Shown in pieces: positions 1-4,454 of a stretch of 6,910 bases of DNA. The notes under the pieces are model-generated. The model saw only the letters and a list, made by a program, of their open reading frames with translations, was not told where the DNA came from and made no database searches. The number at the start of each line of letters is the position of its first letter. The stretch's first letter is position 1. The DNA lies in NCBI GenBank assembly GCA_027046105.1, contig JALTZQ010000014.1, forward strand, positions 1 through 6,910. Reading direction: 5' to 3'. Source of the DNA: Pyrodictiaceae archaeon (lineage in GTDB: Archaea; Thermoproteota; Thermoprotei_A; Sulfolobales; Pyrodictiaceae). A program made the position numbers and the translations under genes.

Positions 1-2
1 TC

Positions 3-185
3 ATTAGACAGTGTCAAGAGGCTGTAGAGTTGCTGCTTAAGGCCTCATTGCGTTTGGTGGGCGTGGAGCCGCCTAAATGGCACGATGTAGGTCCTATACT
101 CCGGAGGGAGGAGAAGAGGTTTCCGGCATGATTCCGAGAGAGAATACCATGGCTAGCTAGAGTATCGAGGAGGTTAAGGGAAGGG
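3..185 (+). pseudogene. HEPN-domain protein, C-terminal part, interrupted by an in-frame stop (left end outside window)
   Basis: Frame 3 reads IRQCQEAVELLLKASLRLVG, then a PPKWHDVGPIL segment, up to a TGA at 129-131. The same frame goes on after the stop with FRERIPWLARVSRRLRE (132-182). HEPN proteins of crenarchaea typically have a QxxxELxLKA-type helix, then an H-D/V-G segment, then an acidic/basic stretch and an aromatic helix with R-I/V-S-R-x-L-R. The downstream residues therefore still look like the family, and the TGA sits where a Trp (TGG) would be natural (FPA-W-FRERIPW). After about position 185 the similarity I can recognise stops, and the frame closes at 252-254. HEPN proteins are usually RNases or partners of minimal nucleotidyltransferases in toxin-antitoxin pairs. 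I read this as a decayed copy. Alternatives are a shortened but functional protein ending at 131, or a base error. The family call is from memory of the motif, not from a search. Confidence 0.6.
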
Positions 186-381
186 TTGACCTGTGTTCAC
201 AAGAACAACATTTGTGCTTTTATCGTGTCTGACCTTTATACGTTGTGTTCCTGAAGTTGTCGTACTCCCAGGGGATGATCTTTATAAGTCTAGGCGAGAT
301 TGCTTGTGGCATAATAGGAGTATCGTTCCGGGCTCTACTATATCTCTCAACAGCCTCCTATGGGGGTCACTCTTCTTCATC

Positions 382-390
382 TATTAATAG
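382..390 (+). promoter_or_regulatory. Candidate TATA box of the epimerase-like gene
   Basis: TATTAATAG lies about 62 bases before the TTG start at 449. With the usual archaeal offset of about 25 bases, transcription would begin near 412. That gives a leader of about 37 bases which still contains the SD at 434-441. No clear purine-rich BRE is visible upstream, and TTTATAAG at 281-288 is a competing candidate. Confidence 0.3.
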
Positions 391-433
391 GGGAGTGGAA
401 AATAATGGCATATTTTATTGATAAGGCGGTGTT

Positions 434-441
434 GGAGGGTG
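434..441 (+). promoter_or_regulatory. Ribosome binding site fixing the TTG start at 449
   Basis: GGAGGGTG ends 7 bases before the TTG at 449. It is close to the archaeal consensus GGAGGTGA. No other start codon in the frame lies at a workable distance, and the frame is closed upstream by TAA at 422-424. Confidence 0.65.
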
Positions 442-448
442 CAAGTGT

Positions 449-1390
449 TTGAATGAGTGGTTAGTGGTTTTGCCTTTGGTTGTGGGTGTTGGTCTAGGGT
501 TTACTCTTGTGATTTCACGTGTTGCTGTAGAGAGTTTTCTAAGGAATTCAACTATAGTACATATGAGAGATGAATTTGGCTGCCCAAAGACGTACTATGG
601 TAGACAGTATGGCGTATATATTGGATGGGTGTATAATCCTCTAAGTGTAGCTGAGGAAGCAATAGGGTTGTACAATCGGGCGAAATCAGATCCTAGTGCG
701 AGGAAACGATTTTTCAACTGTATAGATATTATTCTTAACCATGTAGTTGATAGGGGTAACTATGCGGTTGTAGTTTACAAGTTTCCTTGGGGCTACTATG
801 GTGGTTTACCTGCTGGATGGTCGTCGGCTATGTCTCAAGCTGCAGCTATACTGGCGTTGTATTATGCATACAAGCTGAGTGGTAATGAGGAGTATAGGGG
901 CTATGCTAAGAAGTTGCTTAAGGCTTTCTGGATACCCGTAGAGGAGGGTGGATTGTCGTATAAGGTGGGTGAGAATGGACTTTGGTTTGAAGAGTATGCT
1001 CATAAGGATTTGTCTGTGAAACCATTTGTTCTTAATGGGTTTATGTATGCACTTATACGGTTGTATGAGTACTATGTTGTCTCTCGTGACGATGAAGCGT
1101 TTGAGTTGTTTAGGAGGGGTATGAATGCTCTTAAGGCTATGATTCATTTATTTGATACTGGGAAGTGGACGAAGTATGATCTTGTTGGGACTGATGCGTC
1201 ATGGCCTAAGCATATGCTCCACGTGAAGTTCGCGGAAAGGCTTTATGAGCTCACAAATGATCAGTTAATGAAGTATTATTATGAGAAGTTTAAAGGCTAT
1301 AGGACTAGTGTTGAAGGGCTTAAGCGTTGGGCTCGGTACTATTTTGCTGTACTTTTAAGGAGAATTGCATCTATGATTGGTGTTAAGTAG
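449..1390 (+). CDS. Membrane-anchored D-glucuronyl C5-epimerase-like protein
   Basis: 313 residues from a TTG start chosen for its SD at 434-441 and because TAA closes the frame just upstream. Residues 5-22 form one hydrophobic segment (WLVVLPLVVGVGLGFTLVI), most likely a signal anchor placing the rest outside the cell. Residues about 50-285 resemble the C-terminal catalytic domain of D-glucuronyl C5-epimerases: YNPLSVAEEAIGLY (62-75), LPAGWSSAMSQAAAILAL (120-137), WFEEYA (179-184), VLNGFMYALIRLYEYY (194-209), then an FDTGKWTKYDL segment and a HMLHVKFAERLYELT segment. In that family the fold is an alpha/alpha-barrel, and Tyr/Glu residues catalyse inversion at C5 of hexuronic acids in polysaccharides. 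The full eukaryotic enzyme has an extra N-terminal beta domain that is absent here. The substrate is unknown; a cell-surface glycan or exopolysaccharide is an inference. No glycosyltransferase lies next to it in the window. Family assignment is fairly sure, reaction is not. Confidence 0.7.
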   Translation: MNEWLVVLPLVVGVGLGFTLVISRVAVESFLRNSTIVHMRDEFGCPKTYYGRQYGVYIGWVYNPLSVAEEAIGLYNRAKSDPSARKRFFNCIDIILNHVVDRGNYAVVVYKFPWGYYGGLPAGWSSAMSQAAAILALYYAYKLSGNEEYRGYAKKLLKAFWIPVEEGGLSYKVGENGLWFEEYAHKDLSVKPFVLNGFMYALIRLYEYYVVSRDDEAFELFRRGMNALKAMIHLFDTGKWTKYDLVGTDASWPKHMLHVKFAERLYELTNDQLMKYYYEKFKGYRTSVEGLKRWARYYFAVLLRRIASMIGVK

Positions 1391-1568
1391 AGGCACTTGG
1401 CCATTATTTGGCATTATTCTCTACTAGTGTTCACAATGTTCTACTGGCTTCATTGTGGTTTTAGAGTTTTCAGAGAGGGACATGAGAGCTTAATGGAGCT
1501 TGATGGGCGGTTCCAATGGGGCGGAGTGCCAGTATTGTGGGGTCTTAATGGTTTGAGTGGGCCGTGAG

Positions 1569-1976
1569 TTAGTTGATGGTTATGCTGGGGTGGAGGGAGG
1601 CTAGTGGCTTGTCTAGGGTGATTATGTAATCTATGTTGTAGGTTTTGGCTATTGCTAGGCTTGTTGCATCCGTAAAGCTGAGGTGGGGTAGGTGGCGTTG
1701 GTAGAGGATCCATGCGTCTAGGACGATGTCTAGGGTTACTGGTATGATGTGGAATATTCTTTTCTCTAGTAGGAGTTTGCCTAGTTTTAGTCCAGCTTCT
1801 TTTCCCAGCCTAGTAGCCGCGTAGGATAGTGTCTCGTCAATGATATAGTCTGTTACGTATGGTGGCCCCCACTTGCCTTCTAGTACTTGTTTTACGTGTT
1901 TCCTAGCCCAGTTGTGGTAACGGTCTCTGCGATTGAATGCTGCTATGATGACTCCAGTGTCTAAGAGTACACTCAT
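1569..1976 (-). CDS. vapC: VapC-family PIN-domain ribonuclease toxin
   Basis: 135 residues, the normal length of a VapC. PIN domains cut RNA (often tRNA or rRNA in VapC) using acidic residues that bind Mg2+ or Mn2+. All four expected acidic positions can be seen: Asp6 in VLLDTGVII, Glu48 in IIDETLSYA, Asp103 in SFTDATSLAIA and Asp122 in IITLDKPLA. The active site therefore appears intact. The ATG start overlaps the stop of the upstream antitoxin gene by four bases (ATGA, 1973-1976 on the complement), the classical arrangement for translational coupling. GAGGT inside the end of vapB, 9 bases before the ATG, may serve as its SD. The toxin should be held inactive by the VapB encoded just before it. 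Cellular target cannot be told from sequence. Confidence 0.9.
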   Translation of the reverse strand: MSVLLDTGVIIAAFNRRDRYHNWARKHVKQVLEGKWGPPYVTDYIIDETLSYAATRLGKEAGLKLGKLLLEKRIFHIIPVTLDIVLDAWILYQRHLPHLSFTDATSLAIAKTYNIDYIITLDKPLASLHPSITIN

Positions 1977-2254
1977 TTGTATAGTACCTCGTCGATTCTT
2001 GTAGAGGCATCTTCAGGGCCTTCGAAGCTGTGTTCTTCTAGCAGTTTTTCAGCTTCCTTTGAGTTCAGTGGTTTCCAGCTGCCCTGTAGTTCTGCGATAA
2101 TTTCGTTTCTTTTTCTTGCTGCAAGTCTTAGAGCTGCCGCTAGTATGTCTTGTAGCCGGTAGCGTACTCCTGTCTCAAGTAGTATCCTGGCTTGTAGCTC
2201 TTCGAGAATCTTCTTAGAGGCTGCGTCTAACTTTACGCTAGTTGATGCCACCAT
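1973..2254 (-). CDS. vapB: VapB-type antitoxin, ribbon-helix-helix-like
   Basis: 93 residues. The N-terminal part (residues about 3-48) fits a ribbon-helix-helix DNA-binding unit: a short strand TSVKLDAAS followed by two amphipathic helices, the second containing YRLQDILAAALRLAARK. The C-terminal part (about 58-93) carries WKPLNSKEAEKLLEEH and ends with an acidic ...STRIDEVLYK tail, which is typical of crenarchaeal VapB proteins and is the part expected to wrap around the PIN toxin. It is the first gene of a two-gene operon with vapC (four-base overlap). ATG was chosen; GTG at the next codon is an equally possible start, because GGGTGGT runs right up to the ATG. The protein probably represses its own operon, as VapBC complexes usually do, and a palindrome sits at the predicted transcription start (2262-2277). 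Confidence 0.82.
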   Translation of the reverse strand: MVASTSVKLDAASKKILEELQARILLETGVRYRLQDILAAALRLAARKRNEIIAELQGSWKPLNSKEAEKLLEEHSFEGPEDASTRIDEVLYK

Positions 2255-2261
2255 ACCACCC

Positions 2262-2277
2262 GGTAGAGTATTCTACC
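2262..2277 (-). promoter_or_regulatory. Palindromic operator candidate of vapBC
   Basis: GGTAGA-GTAT-TCTACC: perfect 6-base arms around a 4-base centre. It lies between the TATA box (2291-2296) and the start codon (2252-2254). Its centre (about 2269) is close to where transcription should begin, a natural place for autorepression by VapB or VapBC. Confidence 0.5.
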
Positions 2278-2321
2278 CGAGAGAACCAGGTATATAGGTG
2301 GCTCGCATTAATCCTCTCGGG
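2276..2321. repeat. Inverted repeat flanking the vapBC TATA box
   Basis: CCCGAGAG (2276-2283) and CTCTCGGG (2314-2321) are exact reverse complements, 8 bases each, 30 bases apart, with the TATATA box between them. The left arm overlaps the last two bases of the 2262-2277 palindrome. This could be a second, outer operator allowing a bridged complex. It may also be chance. Confidence 0.4.
2290..2300 (-). promoter_or_regulatory. TATA box of the vapBC operon
   Basis: On the complement the sequence is CACCTATATACC, with TATATA at 2291-2296. The distance to the ATG at 2254 is about 37 bases, giving a transcription start near 2269 and a leader of about 15 bases that includes GGGTGGT. Confidence 0.55.
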
Positions 2322-2606
2322 AGTGTTTTTGAGCGGTTGGGATCCCTGAAGCCTAATGATGAACGCTACTTACGTTCTCTCGAGCTGCTTGCTGCCTCTA
2401 TTACTTTTCTTGAATGAAGCTCTCCCAGGGGTTATCAATGGTTTCTAGTGGTGTATGACACGGTCTTGCTGAAGGTTTTATCGATGTTTCTCGGTTTTCC
2501 CATGGTGTTTAGTGGCACATCTTGGTTTGCCTTTTGCCGTGTTTTGTGGGTTATTCTCTGACTTGTTTATGGTTTTGTTGGTGTACTGGTTGATTTACTA
2601 GTGGTG
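2302..2606. other. Gap between vapB and the ABC permease
   Basis: No supported gene, RNA or transposon is seen. The nearest thing to coding sequence is a 39-codon + strand frame from GTG 2298 to TGA 2417, described among the findings. A 10-base direct repeat CTAGTGGTGT occurs at 2445-2454 and 2598-2607. The remainder is G+T-rich on the + strand. It contains no clear T-rich terminator on the minus strand for the permease gene that ends at 2607. Confidence 0.5.
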
Positions 2607-3347
2607 TTATTCGTGTCCCCATTTTACTGCTTGTTTTGCTACTGCTATTGCTATGATTGACCAGGCTATGAGGGTTACTAATGGCTCGTTTATGGTGTAG
2701 ACGTTGTGGTAGTTTGCTATGGCTCTTGCTAGTTCTGCTGCTGCTGTTGTTGGTATTGCTAGTAGTATTGGTCTTAATGGTTCTGGTATTATGGTCATTG
2801 GGTAGAATACTGGTGGTAGTAGTATGAAGAGTGTTGATATTGGGTTCGTTATTGCTGATATATTTGTTGGTTTACGTATTCTCATTGCTATTGCTAGTCC
2901 TAGTAGGGTTGAGACTGGTGTTAATAGTAGTCCTGCTACTATTGCTGCTGGTACTAGTTCCAGTGAGTTTAGCGTGTAAGCTACTAGTGTGACTAATGCT
3001 AAGTTCACTGGCATTATTGCTACCTCGTGACCTAGCAGTATGCCTAGAAGGTAGCTACGTGGAGTTACTGGTGATGCTATAAACATTTGTAGTATGCCCA
3101 TTACACGTGCCCATCCTACTTCTTGGCCTACAATGTTTATTCCAGTAGCCCATGCTCCTGCGACTATCCACGCTATTACTATTGCTTTGACTGCTTCTCC
3201 TCCACCCCAGGCCCAGAGGATTAGTGTGAGGGCCAGCACGAATACTGCGTCCTGTAGTAGCCAGGTTGGTTGGCGTATTATCCATCTAGATTCTAGGACT
3301 GCTATTCCTAGGATTGTTCTTGCTCCTGGCTTTGTTGTTTTAGGCGT
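2607..3347 (-). CDS. ABC-2 type transporter permease, probable ACG start (GTG at 3239 is an internal alternative)
   Basis: Membrane partner of the ATPase encoded just upstream; an exporter half-transporter of the drug/antibiotic/lipid ABC-2 class. A conventional start exists only at GTG 3237-3239 (210 residues), but that lies inside the first membrane helix. The open frame runs 36 codons further upstream to ACG at 3345-3347 with protein-like content (ILGIAVLESRWIIRQPTWLL), as expected for the cytoplasmic N-terminus of ABC-2 permeases. A 10-base SD (AGGAGGTGAT on the complement, 3353-3362) stands 5 bases before that ACG. The stop TAA at 3351-3353 closes the frame. From ACG the protein has 246 residues and about six membrane helices, with the ABC-2 hallmark ASPVTPRSYLLG near residues 91-102 and PPVFYPM in the loop before the last helices. 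It overlaps the ATPase gene by 8 bases. Substrate unknown. Confidence 0.8.
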   Translation of the reverse strand, partial: TPKTTKPGARTILGIAVLESRWIIRQPTWLLQDAVFVLALTLILWAWGGGEAVKAIVIAWIVAGAWATGINIVGQEVGWARVMGILQMFIASPVTPRSYLLGILLGHEVAIMPVNLALVTLVAYTLNSLELVPAAIVAGLLLTPVSTLLGLAIAMRIRKPTNISAITNPISTLFILLPPVFYPMTIIPEPLRPILLAIPTTAAAELARAIANYHNVYTINEPLVTLIAWSIIAIAVAKQAVKWGHE

Positions 3348-4275
3348 GTCTTATCACCTCCTTTGTTATTTTGTGCCCGGTTTTGTGTAGGTGGTATAAG
3401 TAGACGTCTTCGAAGCTTACTGGCTCTATTGTTGCTGTTTCTGACTCTATGGTTGAGGCTATGGCTGTTGCTTCACTCCTTGTTGCTGCATAGGCTATTG
3501 TTATATCGCCTATGTTTAGTGTTAATGGTGCTATGTCTATGGTTTTCCTTGCTCCTTTTACCACTACACGGTAGGTGTAGGGTAGCCTTGTTTTGAGCTC
3601 CTGCGGGTTTCCTTGGGCTATTACCTTGCCTTGGTGTATTAGGATTGCCTTGTCTGCTAGTGTTTCTGCTTCACGCATATCGTGTGTTGTAAAGACTATT
3701 GTTCTTTCTTCTTCACGTGCTGTTTTACGTACAATCTCCCATGTCTTGTATTTTGATTCTACGTCTAGCCCTGTTGTTGGCTCGTCGAGGAAGAGGACAT
3801 CTGCTTCACACGCGATTATCATTGCTAGTACGGTTTTCCTCTTTTCACCACCGGAGAGGCCCCAACCACTACGGTTTCTTTGCTCCCATAGACCTAGTTG
3901 TTCTAGTATCTCTCTTGCTCTTTGGTGGGCATCGTTTATGCTCCATCCCCTAGAGACTAGGTACCATTTAACTGCTTCCCATGGTGTCCAGTTAGGGTCT
4001 ATGCGTGCCTCTTGGGGTACGAGAGCTATGTGTCTTCGTACTTTCCATGCTTCCGTGACTACATCGTGTCCTGCGATTGTTGCATGGCCTTTTGTTGGCT
4101 TGAGGAGTGTGGTGAGCATTCCTACTGTTGTTGTTTTGCCAGCGCCGTTGGGGCCCACTAGTACGATTATTTGGCCCCAGTTTGCTGTGAATGAAATGTC
4201 TATGGCTCCCCAGACACCGTTTGGGTATTGCTTTGAGAGCTTTTCAGCGATTATTGCCTCTCTTCTCCGTTGCAA
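3340..4275 (-). CDS. ABC transporter ATP-binding protein (ABC-2 exporter class)
   Basis: 311 residues, TTG start, with GGTGA 7 bases upstream. Motifs in order: Walker A GPNGAGKTT (41-49), Q-loop Gln88 in LVPQE, signature LSGGEKRK (140-147, Glu in place of the usual Gln after LSGG), Walker B DVLFLDEPT (159-167), D-loop GLD (169-171) and switch His198 in FTTHD. All catalytic elements are present, so it should hydrolyse ATP. Residues about 225-300 form an extra C-terminal region ending EPVSFEDVYLYHLHKTG, like the DUF4162-type tail of CcmA/NatA/DrrA-like ATPases that pair with ABC-2 permeases. It is followed by its permease with an 8-base overlap, so the two are one operon. Divergent from it is a winged-helix regulator, which suggests control of export by a small molecule or by envelope stress. 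The exported substrate cannot be told. Confidence 0.92.
   Translation of the reverse strand: MQRRREAIIAEKLSKQYPNGVWGAIDISFTANWGQIIVLVGPNGAGKTTTVGMLTTLLKPTKGHATIAGHDVVTEAWKVRRHIALVPQEARIDPNWTPWEAVKWYLVSRGWSINDAHQRAREILEQLGLWEQRNRSGWGLSGGEKRKTVLAMIIACEADVLFLDEPTTGLDVESKYKTWEIVRKTAREEERTIVFTTHDMREAETLADKAILIHQGKVIAQGNPQELKTRLPYTYRVVVKGARKTIDIAPLTLNIGDITIAYAATRSEATAIASTIESETATIEPVSFEDVYLYHLHKTGHKITKEVIRHA
3353..3362 (-). promoter_or_regulatory. Near-perfect Shine-Dalgarno for the permease gene
   Basis: AGGAGGTGAT on the complement matches the anti-SD end of archaeal 16S rRNA over 10 bases. It lies inside the last codons of the ATPase gene. Five bases after it comes ACG in the permease frame. No ATG, GTG or TTG of that frame occurs until 3239, more than 100 bases downstream. 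The site thus decides the permease start in favour of 3347. Confidence 0.8.
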
Positions 4276-4306
4276 TAGACTGTCACCGTTATCTGTGTGG
4301 CCGAAG

Positions 4307-4326
4307 ATGGTGTTTTAAACACCCAT
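4307..4326 (-). promoter_or_regulatory. Probable promoter and overlapping palindromic operator of the ABC exporter operon
   Basis: The box GTTTAAAAC (4312-4320 on the complement) lies about 41 bases before the TTG start at 4275, a good distance for an archaeal TATA box. It is embedded in a palindrome GGTGTTT-T-AAACACC (4309-4323), which extends to ATGG/CCCAT with one bulged base. A repressor bound here would block TBP directly. A half-site GGTGTT recurs at 4422-4427, before the divergent regulator gene. Confidence 0.5.
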
Positions 4327-4367
4327 GTTGAGGCTACTGAACAGTTATGTGTGGAGAGGACTCAACA
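4326..4367. repeat. Inverted repeat in the divergent intergenic region
   Basis: TGTTGAG (4326-4332) and CTCAACA (4361-4367) are exact reverse complements, 28 bases apart. The position between the two divergent genes makes a regulatory role possible, but 7-base arms can arise by chance. Confidence 0.3.
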
Positions 4368-4392
4368 CTTGCCTTTATTGTTTGGGTTTAGT

Positions 4393-4409
4393 GGTCTCCT
4401 CGGAGAACC
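4393..4409. promoter_or_regulatory. Second palindrome in the divergent region
   Basis: GGTCTCCTCGGAGAACC has arms TCTCC/GGAGA around TC, extended by GG/CC with one bulged base. It lies about 50 bases before the regulator start (4455), where it could act as an operator for that gene. No clear TATA box for the regulator is visible; CCATAAGG at 4409-4416 is a weak candidate. Confidence 0.35.
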
Positions 4410-4442
4410 CATAAGGAAGCTGGTGTTGGTTCGTTAAAATCT

Positions 4443-4450
4443 GGGGGTGG
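4443..4450 (+). promoter_or_regulatory. Ribosome binding site of the regulator gene
   Basis: GGGGGTGG ends 4 bases before GTG 4455. It supports that GTG as the start; the next possible start codon is a TTG about 13 codons further on, inside the winged-helix domain. Confidence 0.6.
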
Positions 4451-4454
4451 TCTA

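Larger units (their letters stand above)
186..448. other. Gap between the HEPN remnant and the epimerase-like gene
   Basis: No convincing gene is seen. A GTG-started frame at 193-387 could give 64 residues, but it has no SD and no recognisable motif. The stretch contains several TATA-like strings: CTTTATA near 234-240, TTTATAAG at 281-288 and TATTAATAG at 382-390. Only the last is well placed for the gene at 449. TTTATAAG at 281-288 is the best match to an archaeal TATA box. It would imply a start near 310 and either a leader of about 140 bases or a short untranslated RNA; nothing further supports either. A 15-codon frame at 405-452 is treated among the findings. Confidence 0.5.

Noticed and set aside
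290..380. Possible small RNA or tRNA downstream of the TATA-like box at 281-288
   Set aside because: No cloverleaf, no T-loop consensus, and no paired acceptor ends could be found.
193..387. 64-codon + strand frame starting at GTG with a signal-peptide-like beginning
   Set aside because: No SD, no recognisable motif, several Cys and Arg residues in a pattern typical of noise, and the frame contains the TATA-like string at 281-288.
806..1147. 113-codon minus-strand frame inside the epimerase-like gene
   Set aside because: The + strand frame carries the family motifs throughout; the antisense translation has none and lacks an SD.
1503..1556. 17-codon + strand frame with a single zinc-knuckle-like ECQYCGVLM
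   Set aside because: Only one CxxC pair and no second half, so it cannot form a zinc ribbon; too short and unsupported, although it could be a remnant.
1450..1713. 87-codon minus-strand frame overlapping the 3' end of vapC
   Set aside because: Low-complexity Pro/His/Thr-rich translation in another frame of the same strand as vapC, with no start signal.
2445..2607. 10-base direct repeat CTAGTGGTGT as possible target-site duplication of a mobile element
   Set aside because: The 143 bases between the copies show no terminal inverted repeats or transposase trace, and G+T-rich repeats of this sort are expected by chance here.
3593..4318. Long + strand open frame (241 codons) opposite the ABC ATPase gene
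   Set aside because: The opposite strand has all ABC motifs in order; this frame is rich in Ser, Cys and Arg and has no motif. It is a shadow of the ATPase gene.
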